Below are positions 1-9,296 of a stretch of 64,000 nt of DNA, piece by piece. Position 1 is the first letter of the stretch, and each line of letters begins with the position of its first letter. Under the pieces are notes generated by a model. The model worked only from the letters and a program-made list of their open reading frames with translations. It was not told where the DNA came from and searched no databases. The position numbers were made by a program, and so were the translations under genes. Source of the DNA: Thalassotalea insulae (GTDB lineage: Bacteria > Pseudomonadota > Gammaproteobacteria > Enterobacterales > Alteromonadaceae); contig NZ_BSST01000001.1 of NCBI RefSeq assembly GCF_030161395.1, positions 3,348,001-3,412,000 on the forward strand. Reading direction: 5' to 3'.

Positions 1-709
1 TTGTTTTACCATCCTCTTGAGTATCCAATGCAATGATTTGGCTCATGCTAACACTACCTATATCTATTTGTTCAGTTTGCTCAGTATGGATATTTTTCAG
101 CCATAGTTGAAAACGCGCATGTTTAGCGTCTTTTTTAAGGTAATATAAGTGCTTCCTATCAGGATGCATACGCGCTGATTGTTCTGCGCCATGTGAACGA
201 GTTAACGCTTTAGTATAGTAATGTGTACTACTTTCGTGATCTTTATCGTGAAAGAATTGCCATAATAAAACACATAATAGTATTGATAAAAAAATGAATA
301 TGACTTTGCGGTTATACTCACTTGATAATATTTTGGGGTTACCGTAGTCTTTTCTGGTTTCACTCGATATCTGTTTAGTAATATCTGTCACAGAATAGGG
401 AGCAATCGGGAGCACCTCAGATATCAATCGATAGCCTCTTTTAGGCACTGTTTGGATATAACGCGGGTTCTTTGCACCGTCACCTAGTACTTTACGTAGA
501 TTAGCAATCATTTTGTTGATGGCATTATCGGTAACAAGTGAGCCAGGCCACAATGCATCTAGGATATCTTGCCGAGAAATAATGCTATTGGGTTGCTCAA
601 CAAAAAGGGATAGCAATTCAAAAAGTTTAGGCTCTATCGCTACTTCCTGATCTTGGCGTAATAATCTTGTTTGTTTAGTGTCGAGGACGAACTCGCCAAA
701 TTGCTTCAT
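1..709 (-). CDS. CadC/ToxR-type membrane transcriptional regulator (partial, C-terminus outside window)
   Basis: Reading leftward from the ATG at 709 the frame stays open to the window edge, giving 236 codons. Residues 1 to about 98 form an OmpR/PhoB-type winged helix, with the family's typical ALWPG, LRKVLGD and PKRGYRL stretches. About 35 polar residues follow, then one hydrophobic membrane segment near residues 133-150 (VIFIFLSILLCVLLW). The periplasmic part begins with a stretch (ARMHPDRKHLYYLKK) that resembles the start of a PD40/TolB-like beta-propeller. This layout is that of CadC-like one-component regulators, which sense outside the membrane and bind DNA inside. The gene is divergent from the alpha/beta hydrolase at 1155, which could be a target, but nothing in the sequence proves it. 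The ligand is unknown. Confidence 0.85.
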   Translation of the reverse strand, partial: MKQFGEFVLDTKQTRLLRQDQEVAIEPKLFELLSLFVEQPNSIISRQDILDALWPGSLVTDNAINKMIANLRKVLGDGAKNPRYIQTVPKRGYRLISEVLPIAPYSVTDITKQISSETRKDYGNPKILSSEYNRKVIFIFLSILLCVLLWQFFHDKDHESSTHYYTKALTRSHGAEQSARMHPDRKHLYYLKKDAKHARFQLWLKNIHTEQTEQIDIGSVSMSQIIALDTQEDGKT

Positions 710-911
710 AAAAGTTTGTTGTTATATTGAAAAATGCTTAACGAGCTTATCACACTGATAATTAAATATAAAAATGGCTAACGCCTGTTTAAGTTAGTTT
801 TCTGATATTCACCTTTTCTTCATCTTTTTTCCCAACAATTTCATTACTTTTTCTAAGCTCTTAGCCACATTACTTACTTTCAAACAGTAATTAAAAAATA
901 ATGGAATTTTT

Positions 912-1034
912 ATGATTAAACAGATAGTAATTTTTATCTTTGCGTTTTTGTTTGGCTTCAAAGATGTAAGTGTCAATGTTCGTGGTATTTCAATAACTGA
1001 CGGAACCGCTTCTAATTTACTAGACGCCTCTTAG
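912..1034 (+). CDS. possible 40-residue membrane or secreted peptide (hypothetical)
   Basis: A short frame from the ATG at 912 to the TAG ending at 1034 encodes a basic start (MIKQ) and a very hydrophobic stretch (IVIFIFAFLFGF), then a polar tail. It lies between the divergent regulator and the hydrolase. It could be a small membrane peptide or the remnant of a signal peptide. No strong ribosome-binding site is visible, so it may not be translated. Confidence 0.2.
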   Translation: MIKQIVIFIFAFLFGFKDVSVNVRGISITDGTASNLLDAS

Positions 1035-1154
1035 TTTTTATTTTACTTCATCCTCACAAAGTTTGCTGATCTGAGGTCTGACATATTTGTGTGCATTAGT
1101 GAAATTATATAACAAGAAAGAATTATTTGAATGACAATAAACGGAGTGTATTTG

Positions 1155-2198
1155 ATGACAAAATGGTTGAAAAAAATAGGATTGGGAATTGGATTTTTAT
1201 TCTCTTTTTTACTGCTGCTGGGATTTAGCTACGAACAACTTTCAAGAAGTTCAGCAGAGCGAGTGCATCAACAACCTGGGGAATTGATTGATGTTGGTGG
1301 CCATAAGCTACATATAGTGAAAAAAGGGAGTGGTGGGCCAACGGTAATTTTTGAGTCAGGACTAGGCTATAGTGGTCACCTTCCTTGGTTTAAGGTTCAA
1401 GAAGAAGTGGCTAAATTTGCTACTACTATATCCTATGATCGAGCTGGGCTTTTGTGGAGTGAGCGAGGTGAAAACCCTAAAACAGCATCGGCAATTGCTG
1501 CAGAGCTTAACGAGCTATTAACCAATTTAGGGCTGGAAAAACCCTATATCTTAGTTGGTCATTCATTGGCTGGTGTTATCCTTCGCCCATACGCACTAAA
1601 TCATATCGAGGATGTTGGCGGTATGATTCTGGTTGACGGTTCACATCCAGATATGGAAGAACATATGTCAGCAAGGCTGAAGAAAGAGTTAATGTCGTCG
1701 CCACCGCCACCACAGCTTATAAAAGCAGCCGTTCATCTTGGATTAGCGCGATTTATGTTAGCCGATAACTTACAACCAAACACCAAAAAAGGCGATAACA
1801 TTAATCAGGTAGTGACAACAATGCTTCATAAAAGCCTCACGGGATATGTTGACGAGATGACAAACGCAGAGCAAATGATGGCGGAAGTGAGCGATATGCG
1901 TGTCTTAGGTGATTTTCCACTAACGGTTATTACCGCGATATCTCCTGCACGCGTAGACAACACTGGTTTTGATGATGATCTAAAAAAAGAATTGTTAGAC
2001 TTATGGCTAAGGTTACAAAAAGACTTACTGACCTTATCTAGCAACAGTACTCATGTATTAGCGCCTGATAGTGGTCACTTCATTCAGCTGGAACAGCCGG
2101 AGCTTGTTGTTGAAGCGATCCGTGAAATGGTGTCGAAGAAGTCTGGAGTAATAGGGACTAATAGGTCTGGTACTCAATTAAAAACCGAGCTTAATTAA
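1155..2198 (+). CDS. membrane-anchored alpha/beta hydrolase
   Basis: An alpha/beta-hydrolase fold protein of 347 residues if started at 1155. An in-frame ATG at 1131 would add eight residues. I prefer 1155 because a GGAG lies 8 nt before it. A basic N-terminus and a hydrophobic segment (about residues 8-26) suggest a signal anchor, placing the enzyme in the periplasm or on the membrane. The nucleophile elbow GHSLAG puts the catalytic serine near residue 137, and SGHFIQLEQPE near the C-terminus supplies the usual histidine (about 308). The substrate cannot be read from sequence; esterase or lipase-like activity is the family norm. It is a single gene, with a hairpin terminator just downstream. 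Confidence 0.8.
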   Translation: MTKWLKKIGLGIGFLFSFLLLLGFSYEQLSRSSAERVHQQPGELIDVGGHKLHIVKKGSGGPTVIFESGLGYSGHLPWFKVQEEVAKFATTISYDRAGLLWSERGENPKTASAIAAELNELLTNLGLEKPYILVGHSLAGVILRPYALNHIEDVGGMILVDGSHPDMEEHMSARLKKELMSSPPPPQLIKAAVHLGLARFMLADNLQPNTKKGDNINQVVTTMLHKSLTGYVDEMTNAEQMMAEVSDMRVLGDFPLTVITAISPARVDNTGFDDDLKKELLDLWLRLQKDLLTLSSNSTHVLAPDSGHFIQLEQPELVVEAIREMVSKKSGVIGTNRSGTQLKTELN

Positions 2199-2217
2199 TA
2201 ATCAATGACGAGAAAAT

Positions 2218-2270
2218 AAATAAGACGCCTATCTTTAATAGAGGTTAGTCCCAATTAGGAGTCTTATTTT
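2218..2270 (+). terminator. candidate terminator after the alpha/beta hydrolase
   Basis: AAATAAGAC (2218-2226) and CCTA (2228-2231) pair with TAGG (2256-2259) and GTCTTATTT (2261-2269). This gives a 13-bp stem with one mismatch and a 24-nt loop, ending in TTTT. The loop is long, so efficiency is uncertain. Confidence 0.45.
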
Positions 2271-2905
2271 CTAGCTCTGCAGAAGTGCTTATAAGATCAG
2301 TGAAAAAATATGCATTAGTGATTGTGGTGGCGCGGGTCTATGCAGGATTTTTTAAAATAGAGCCGTATTTGAGTACTTGAAGCTCGAAATAAGGTTGTTG
2401 GAGTTTTAGGAGCTGCAATACATTACAACGCCTGTCAAAGTGGGCACATATGTGATTGTTAGCTTTGATTGAGTTCCATCAATTGCATCTGACATCCTCA
2501 AAGAACTTTACCAATCAATTTCTCTCCGTCCATTACCGAGACAATTTGCCAGTTTGAAATGATAGTGTTCATGAGCGAATCTCCGAGAATATTTTAAGCT
2601 CATGATAGGAAATATCGAATTAAAAACATAATGAAAGCGTGGATCTAATCCTGACTTTTTGCACTTTTACCGTAAATAATGTTAGCTTTTGATAATACTT
2701 TTCTTCATTAAAGCGATTAGCAATCAGTAGATTACCAGATAAGATTGAAAAATATTACCTACTAGTTTTCGTGTTTTACAAAATGTTCAGTTCAAAATTG
2801 GCTTGTAGCTTTTACACTGTGTCATTCTCGCGCTTAACGGTATTCTCGTTTTAAATGACGTTTTACACAAATGTGACGCCTATATATGACAGATTAATTT
2901 ATTAT
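2271..2905. other. intergenic stretch with no recognisable gene
   Basis: Between the hydrolase terminator and the met operator I see only short frames with many stops on both strands and no RNA gene. A 14-base string, AGTTTGAAATGATA (near 2552), recurs near 20336 in another gene-poor stretch, so both may contain decayed copies of the same element. I cannot name it. Confidence 0.4.
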
Positions 2906-2937
2906 AGACGTCTATACGTTTAGATGTTGACATATCT
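2906..2937 (+). promoter_or_regulatory. tandem MetJ boxes upstream of metA
   Basis: Four contiguous 8-bp units match the MetJ box consensus AGACGTCT to varying degrees: AGACGTCT (8/8), ATACGTTT (6/8), AGATGTTG (5/8) and ACATATCT (5/8). A TATAAT at 2962-2967 lies just downstream, followed by another box-like TTACGTCT at 2971-2978. The array lies 86 bp before metA. MetJ with S-adenosylmethionine as corepressor binds such tandem boxes, so the metA-metH pair is probably repressed when methionine is plentiful. Confidence 0.8.
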
Positions 2938-3023
2938 AGAAATCCAAGGCACATTAGTCGCTATAATGATTTACGTCTATGGTTATTCATAGGGTATAGC
3001 GCAACGACGACTAGGTAGTTAAT

Positions 3024-3971
3024 ATGCCAATAAAAATTCCAGATCAATTGCCTGCACTTCAAGTACTTGATAAAGAAAATATTTTTGTGATGTCTGAACA
3101 CAGAGCAGCTAATCAAGATATTCGTCCGATGGAAGTGGCAATTTTAAATTTAATGCCGAATAAAATAGAAACTGAAGTGCAAATCTGTCGTATGTTGTCT
3201 AATACTCCATTACAGATAAATATTGAATTTGTTTGTATTCATAGCAATGAATCAAAAAATACTCCGAAAGAGCATTTAGACAATTTTTATTGTTTATTCG
3301 ATGATATCAAACATAAGCAATATGACGGTTTAATTATTACCGGTGCACCATTAGCTCGTATGGCTTATGAAAAGGTAAGTTTCTGGGATAAAATATGCGA
3401 AGTATTTGACTGGGCTGAGCAGAACGTCACGTCTACTATGTTTTCATGTTGGGCAGCCCATGCCGCGTTATATTATCATTATGGTTTGAATCGTCATTTG
3501 CGTCAGCAAAAATTATCCGGGGTTTATTCGCATCAACCTGTAGATGCAAAAGAAGAGCTTACCAGGGGATTTGAAAACGTATTTTATGTTCCTCATTCTC
3601 GCTATGGCTTTATTGATAAGGCGGATTATCAGTCGATTGAACATCTGAAAATTATAGCCGAATCAGAGCAAGCTGGCGTATACCTTGCCGCCAGTAAAAA
3701 TAAGCAGCAAGTGTATTTAACCGGTCACCCGGAATATGATGCCACAACCTTAGATGATGAGTATCACAGAGACTTAAAACAAGGGAGCGACGCGCAGTTA
3801 CCGGAAAATTATTATCTTGATAATGATCCTGCGAATCCGCCATATAGCACATGGAGGGCTCACGGTAGTCTATTATTTACCAATTGGCTCAATTATTACG
3901 TTTATCAGATCACGCCTTATCAACTGGATGCTGATCATATTAAAGCGTTACATCCGGCAGTAGAGAAATAG
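3024..3971 (+). CDS. metA: homoserine O-succinyltransferase
   Basis: First committed step of methionine synthesis: it acylates homoserine, in the cytoplasm. The 315 residues match the usual length of about 309. The catalytic cysteine lies in FSCWAAHAAL (C142), and TGHPEYD carries H235 and E237, exactly the numbering of the E. coli enzyme. Position 111, which helps decide acyl donor (Gly in succinyl-type, Glu in acetyl-type enzymes), is Ala in GAPLARM. A small residue favours succinyl-CoA, but the point is inferred. It lies 41 bp upstream of metH, probably in one MetJ-controlled transcript. Confidence 0.95.
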   Translation: MPIKIPDQLPALQVLDKENIFVMSEHRAANQDIRPMEVAILNLMPNKIETEVQICRMLSNTPLQINIEFVCIHSNESKNTPKEHLDNFYCLFDDIKHKQYDGLIITGAPLARMAYEKVSFWDKICEVFDWAEQNVTSTMFSCWAAHAALYYHYGLNRHLRQQKLSGVYSHQPVDAKEELTRGFENVFYVPHSRYGFIDKADYQSIEHLKIIAESEQAGVYLAASKNKQQVYLTGHPEYDATTLDDEYHRDLKQGSDAQLPENYYLDNDPANPPYSTWRAHGSLLFTNWLNYYVYQITPYQLDADHIKALHPAVEK

Positions 3972-4012
3972 TTTAGTAACTGGCTATCAGTTGCATTTAA
4001 AAGAGAAGTAGT

Positions 4013-7000
4013 ATGAAAAAGTCAGCGCCCTATATTTTGCTCGAACAGCAGTTACAACAGCGGATTTTAATCCTAGATGGTGCTATGGGTACTATGATCC
4101 AGGCCTATAAATTTGAAGAGCAGGATTACCGCGGTCAGCGTTTTGCTGATTGGCATCTCGATGTCAAAGGTAATAATGATATGCTGGTGTTGACTCAGCC
4201 TGAAGTTATTAAAGCCATTCACGCCGAGTATCTGGCTGCAGGTGCCGATATTATTGAAACCAATACTTTCAATGCTACGACTATTGCAATGGCTGACTAT
4301 GATATGGAACAACATAGTCGTGAAATTAATTTAGCGGCGGCTCAGCTTGCTCGTCAGGTGGCGGACGAATTTAGTGCCAAGCAGCCGGATAAACCACGTT
4401 TTGTTGCCGGAGTACTTGGGCCAACTAATCGAACCTGCTCTATTTCACCGGATGTCAATGATCCGGCATACCGCAATGTTACTTTTGATCAGCTTAAAGA
4501 TGCCTATATTGAGTCAAGCAAAGCCTTAATAGAAGGTGGTTGTGATATTATATTAATTGAAACCATCTTTGATACATTAAATGCAAAAGCCGCTATTTTT
4601 GCTGTGCAAACGGTATTTGAAGACATTGGTTATCAACTGCCAATTATGATTTCCGGTACTATTACCGATGCTTCCGGCCGTACCTTATCCGGTCAGACAA
4701 CAGAAGCTTTTTATAACTCATTACGTCATGCCAAGCCGGTTTCTTTTGGCCTAAACTGCGCATTAGGGCCATTGGAATTAAGGCAGTATGTAGAAGAATT
4801 GAGCCGGATTTCAGACGTTGCTGTTTCTGCTCACCCTAATGCCGGTTTGCCAAATGCGTTCGGTGAATATGATCTTGATGCCGAAGAAATGAACCAGCAT
4901 GTGGCGGAGTGGGCGCAATCTGGCTTTTTAAATATTATTGGTGGTTGTTGTGGTACCACACCTGAGCATATTAAAGGCATGGCGCAAGTTGTGGCTGGTG
5001 TTACGCCTCGGGAAGTTAAACCACGAGCAATCGCCTGTCGATTATCTGGTTTAGAAGCATTAACAATAGATAAAGATACCTTGTTTGTGAATGTTGGTGA
5101 ACGTACTAATGTCACTGGCTCTGCGATATTTAAGCGCCTAATTACCGAAGAGAATTATGATCAGGCAATAGCTGTTGCATTGCAGCAAGTTGAAAACGGC
5201 GCACAAATTATCGATATCAATATGGATGAAGGCATGCTGGACTCTAAAGCGGCAATGGTGCGCTTTTTGAATTTGATCGCCGGTGAACCTGATATTGCTA
5301 AAGTACCAATCATGCTTGATTCTTCGAAGTGGGAAATACTTGAAGAAGGGCTAAAATGTATTCAGGGTAAAGGGGTTGTTAATTCCATTTCACTGAAAGA
5401 AGGTGAAGGTAATTTCCGTGAACAGGCCAAGTTATTAAGACGTTACGGCGCAGCTGTGATCGTGATGGCATTTGATGAAACAGGCCAGGCTGATACCCGC
5501 AAACGTAAATATGAAATTTGTCAGCGCGCCTACCATATTTTAGTCGATGAAATCGGTTTTCCGCCGGAGGATATTATCTTTGATCCAAATATCTTTGCTG
5601 TGGCAACCGGCATTGATGAGCATAATAATTATGCGATGGATTTTATTGAAGCTGTAGCGGATATTAAACAAAACTTGCCCTATGCCATGATTTCCGGTGG
5701 GGTTTCTAATGTCTCATTTTCATTTCGTGGCAACAATCCTGTGCGTGAAGCGATCCATGCTGTGTTTTTATACCATGCCATTAAAAACGGTATGGATATG
5801 GGAATTGTTAATGCGGGTCAGTTGGCGATCTATTCTGAGATCCCAAAAGATCTGCGTCTGGCAGTTGAAGATGTTATTCAAAACTCTGACGATGGAGCAA
5901 CAGAGCGTTTACTGGATGTTGCTGAACAGTATCGGGGCCAGGGAGCAACAAAAGATAATAAAGCCGATCTTGCATGGCGAGAGCTTCCAGTTAATAAACG
6001 TTTAGAACATGCGTTAGTTAAAGGCATTAATGAATTTATTGTTGAAGATACAGAGCAGGCTCGCTTAGCCGCTACGCGCCCTTTAGATGTGATTGAAGGT
6101 CCGCTAATGGATGGCATGAATGTCGTTGGCGATCTCTTTGGCGCTGGTGAAATGTTTCTCCCTCAGGTTGTGAAATCAGCGCGAGTGATGAAGCAGGCCG
6201 TGGCACATTTAAATCCCTATATAGAAGCCGAGAAAACCGAAGCTAAATCAAATGGCAAAGTCTTATTAGCTACCGTGAAAGGCGATGTCCATGATATTGG
6301 CAAGAACATTGTCGGCGTGGTGTTGCAATGTAATAACTTTGATATTATCGACTTAGGTGTCATGGTTTCTTGTGAAGAAATTTTGCGCGTTGCTCGCGAG
6401 AAAAATGTGGACGTTATCGGTTTATCTGGACTGATCACTCCGTCGCTGGATGAAATGGTGCACGTTGCGAAAGAAATGAAACGCCAACAGTTTGAATTAC
6501 CGCTGTTAATTGGTGGCGCTACTACGTCTAAAGCACATACTGCGGTAAAAATTGAGCAGCAATATCCACACCCTGTGGTTTATGTGCCGAATGCTTCACG
6601 CTCGGTTTCTGTCGTCAGTAACTTATTATCTGATGAGTTACGAAGCGATTTTATTGCACGTCAGGATAAAGAATATCAAAAGGTGAGAGAGCGTCATTAT
6701 AAAAAAGGGCCGCGTTCGAGCTTAGTGACAATTGAGCAGGCGAGAGCCAATGCGACGCCATTGAGTTTTGAACATTATACCCCGACCAAACCGAATAAGT
6801 TGGGAGTGACAGTGCTGGATCAGCTTGATTTGTCGGAGATCAGAAATTATATCGACTGGACGCCATTTTTTATGACCTGGCAGCTATCGGGTAAATATCC
6901 ATTGATATTAAAGCATGAAGTTGTTGGTGAAGAAGCAACTAAATTGTTTAATGATGCGAATGCAATGATTGACGATATTATTGCTAATAATAAATTAACG

Positions 7001-7705
7001 GCAAAAGCGGTGGTCGGTTTATTTCCTGCGTATCGTGAACAGGATGATCTCGTGGTGTTTGCTGATGACAGCCGAGAAACACCATTAATGCGCTTACATC
7101 AGCTTCGTCAGCAAAGTAAGAAACCCGCCGGACAATATAATCGTTGTTTAGCGGACTATGTTGCGGATCAGGCCTCAGGTATTGATGACTATATTGGCGC
7201 TTTTGCGGTTTCCTCAGGTTTTGGTTGTGATGAAATGGTCAAAGCGTATGATGCTGAGCATGATACCTATAACAGTATTTTGGTCAAAGCGGTTGCCGAT
7301 CGGTTAGCAGAAGCGGCAGCTGAATATCTACATAAAAAAATTCGTACCGAATATTGGGGTTATGCACCTGACGAAGATTTTGATAATGATGCCTTGATTA
7401 GAGAGCAGTATCAGGGAATACGTCCTGCACCTGGTTATCCGGCTTGCCCTGAACATACTGAAAAAGGTTTGTTGTGGCAGCTACTCAATGTCAATGAAAA
7501 CATAGGTATGGAGCTTACTTCTAGCTTTGCGATGTGGCCAGGAGCCGCGGTTAGCGGCTGGTATTTTGCTCATCCAGACAGTAAATATTTTGCTGTTGCT
7601 AAGGTGGCAAAAGATCAAGTACTTGATTATGCGGCGCGCAAAGGCATGACCATTGAGCAGGCAGAGCGTTGGTTATCCGCTAATTTGGATTATGAACCTG
7701 AGTAA
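4013..7705 (+). CDS. metH: cobalamin-dependent methionine synthase
   Basis: Last step of methionine synthesis: methyl transfer from methyltetrahydrofolate to homocysteine through cobalamin. At 1230 residues it is full length (E. coli 1227). The order is a homocysteine/zinc domain with Cys ligands in GLNCALG (about 250) and GGCCGT (about 313), a pterin-binding domain (about 350-620, with VNVGERTNVTGS and MLDSSKWE), a cap and B12 domain with the cobalt-ligand His in DVHDIGKN (about 760), and the AdoMet reactivation domain with RPAPGYPACPEH (about 1140). A ribosome-binding site (AAAGAGAAG) precedes the ATG. It follows metA closely, and a strong hairpin terminator lies 34 bp after the stop. Confidence 0.97.
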   Translation: MKKSAPYILLEQQLQQRILILDGAMGTMIQAYKFEEQDYRGQRFADWHLDVKGNNDMLVLTQPEVIKAIHAEYLAAGADIIETNTFNATTIAMADYDMEQHSREINLAAAQLARQVADEFSAKQPDKPRFVAGVLGPTNRTCSISPDVNDPAYRNVTFDQLKDAYIESSKALIEGGCDIILIETIFDTLNAKAAIFAVQTVFEDIGYQLPIMISGTITDASGRTLSGQTTEAFYNSLRHAKPVSFGLNCALGPLELRQYVEELSRISDVAVSAHPNAGLPNAFGEYDLDAEEMNQHVAEWAQSGFLNIIGGCCGTTPEHIKGMAQVVAGVTPREVKPRAIACRLSGLEALTIDKDTLFVNVGERTNVTGSAIFKRLITEENYDQAIAVALQQVENGAQIIDINMDEGMLDSKAAMVRFLNLIAGEPDIAKVPIMLDSSKWEILEEGLKCIQGKGVVNSISLKEGEGNFREQAKLLRRYGAAVIVMAFDETGQADTRKRKYEICQRAYHILVDEIGFPPEDIIFDPNIFAVATGIDEHNNYAMDFIEAVADIKQNLPYAMISGGVSNVSFSFRGNNPVREAIHAVFLYHAIKNGMDMGIVNAGQLAIYSEIPKDLRLAVEDVIQNSDDGATERLLDVAEQYRGQGATKDNKADLAWRELPVNKRLEHALVKGINEFIVEDTEQARLAATRPLDVIEGPLMDGMNVVGDLFGAGEMFLPQVVKSARVMKQAVAHLNPYIEAEKTEAKSNGKVLLATVKGDVHDIGKNIVGVVLQCNNFDIIDLGVMVSCEEILRVAREKNVDVIGLSGLITPSLDEMVHVAKEMKRQQFELPLLIGGATTSKAHTAVKIEQQYPHPVVYVPNASRSVSVVSNLLSDELRSDFIARQDKEYQKVRERHYKKGPRSSLVTIEQARANATPLSFEHYTPTKPNKLGVTVLDQLDLSEIRNYIDWTPFFMTWQLSGKYPLILKHEVVGEEATKLFNDANAMIDDIIANNKLTAKAVVGLFPAYREQDDLVVFADDSRETPLMRLHQLRQQSKKPAGQYNRCLADYVADQASGIDDYIGAFAVSSGFGCDEMVKAYDAEHDTYNSILVKAVADRLAEAAAEYLHKKIRTEYWGYAPDEDFDNDALIREQYQGIRPAPGYPACPEHTEKGLLWQLLNVNENIGMELTSSFAMWPGAAVSGWYFAHPDSKYFAVAKVAKDQVLDYAARKGMTIEQAERWLSANLDYEPE

Positions 7706-7739
7706 TTGCTATAAATAAGGACGATTTTTTCTGAAGAAA

Positions 7740-7760
7740 AACGGCGCATTATGCGCCGTT
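7740..7760. terminator. bidirectional terminator between metH and radA
   Basis: AACGGCGCA (7740-7748) and TGCGCCGTT (7752-7760) form a 9-bp GC-rich stem with a 3-nt loop, with an A-run before it. It can serve the converging metH and radA transcripts. Confidence 0.85.
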
Positions 7761-7792
7761 ATTATGCTGTTTTAGTAAGTAAATTATGGAGC

Positions 7793-9154
7793 TTAAATTT
7801 GCTCTAGCGCGTCACTGAGTTTTTTCACGCCGATCACTTCCATGCCTGCTATCTGGTCTTTAGGCATATTATTATAAGGCACTATTGCTCGTTTAAAACC
7901 ATGCTTAGCAGCTTCATTAATGCGTTCTTGGCCGCTGGGAACTGGGCGGATTTCACCCGATAAGCCTACCTCACCAAAAACGACTAGATCTTGCGGCAAG
8001 GCATTGTCTCTAAAGCTTGATACCAGCGCCAATACTAAGGCTAAATCGACACTGGTTTCAGCTACCTTGACGCCACCGACAACGTTGACGAAGACATCCT
8101 GATCGTTCATTTGCAAGCCACCATGACGGTGTAAAATAGCTAAGAGCATCGCTAAGCGGTTCTGCTCCGCACCAACGGCGACCCGACGTGGGTTACCAAG
8201 GGCACTGTGATCGACTAAAGCCTGTATTTCAACCAGCAAAGGTCTGGTGCCTTCCCATAACACCATCACGACACTGCCAGGAGTTTGTTCATCACTGCGG
8301 GTTAGGAAAATTGCCGATGGGTTTTTTACTTCTTTTAAGCCGGTGCCGGTCATAGCAAAAACCCCTAATTCATTAACGGCACCAAAGCGATTTTTATTGC
8401 CTCGTAAGGTGCGATAACGTGAATCAGTACTGCCTTCTAACATGATAGAGCAGTCAATGCAGTGTTCCAGTACCTTAGGACCGGCGAGCGAACCGTCTTT
8501 AGTGACATGTCCTACCAAGATCATAGCGACATGGTTTTGTTTGGCAAAACGGGTTAAATAGGCGGCGGTTTCCCTGACTTGTGAGACGCTGCCGGGAGCT
8601 GACTGAATATCTGCCATATGCATTACTTGCACTGAGTCTATTACCATTATTTTCGGTTGTTCTTTTTCGGCAATATGACAGATGTTTTCCACGCTAGTTT
8701 CGGATAACAACTTTAAATTTTCAGCGGTTAAGCCAAGACGTTTTGCCCGCATGGCGACTTGTTGTAGCGATTCTTCGCCGGTGATGTACAAGGTGGGCAT
8801 TTGCGCTGATAATGCGCACATGGTTTGTAGCAATAAGGTACTTTTACCTGCTCCGGGTTCACCACCAATTAATATCGCACTACCGGGAACAATTCCACCA
8901 CCTAGCACCCGATCGAATTCTGCGAAACCAGAAGAGAATCGTGGCAAGTCAGCGAGGTCTATAGTGTCAAGAGTTTGAACTTTCGCTTCCACCATGCCGG
9001 CAAAGCCACTAAAATTGTCTTTTCTAGTGGGAGCTTTCGCTTGTCTAAATTCAGAAATAGTATTCCAGGCTTTACATTCGTTACACTGTCCCAGCCAGCG
9101 TGAATACTCGGCTCCGCAGTCAGTACAGACATAGGCGACTTTACTCTTTGCCAT
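7793..9154 (-). CDS. radA: DNA repair protein RadA (Sms)
   Basis: A RecA-like ATPase that acts as a branch-migration helicase in recombinational repair. The 453 residues begin with a C4 zinc finger (C10, C13, C24, C27). A Walker A (GEPGAGKST, about residue 100) follows, then the RadA-specific KNRFG motif (about 255) and a C-terminal Lon-protease-like domain that normally lacks proteolytic activity. AGGAAAA sits before the ATG. It is transcribed divergently from the PilZ gene and convergently to metH. The serB-radA neighbourhood is known from other gammaproteobacteria, though here a PilZ gene separates the two. Confidence 0.96.
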   Translation of the reverse strand: MAKSKVAYVCTDCGAEYSRWLGQCNECKAWNTISEFRQAKAPTRKDNFSGFAGMVEAKVQTLDTIDLADLPRFSSGFAEFDRVLGGGIVPGSAILIGGEPGAGKSTLLLQTMCALSAQMPTLYITGEESLQQVAMRAKRLGLTAENLKLLSETSVENICHIAEKEQPKIMVIDSVQVMHMADIQSAPGSVSQVRETAAYLTRFAKQNHVAMILVGHVTKDGSLAGPKVLEHCIDCSIMLEGSTDSRYRTLRGNKNRFGAVNELGVFAMTGTGLKEVKNPSAIFLTRSDEQTPGSVVMVLWEGTRPLLVEIQALVDHSALGNPRRVAVGAEQNRLAMLLAILHRHGGLQMNDQDVFVNVVGGVKVAETSVDLALVLALVSSFRDNALPQDLVVFGEVGLSGEIRPVPSGQERINEAAKHGFKRAIVPYNNMPKDQIAGMEVIGVKKLSDALEQI

Positions 9155-9296
9155 GTTTTTCCTTGTAGAGGTATGTTAATTGCTTAAGCTATTCAAAACT
9201 ATCATAATTAGCTATAGTACATTTGAAAGCGATACCATTATAATGATTTTTTCGCCACTCGACAGCGTTAGCTATTGTAAATACTTAGAAGCTTAA

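Noticed and set aside
2927..2967. TTGACA (2927-2932) with TATAAT (2962-2967) as a single metA promoter
   Set aside because: The spacing is 29 bp, far from the usual 17, so the two cannot belong to one sigma-70 promoter.
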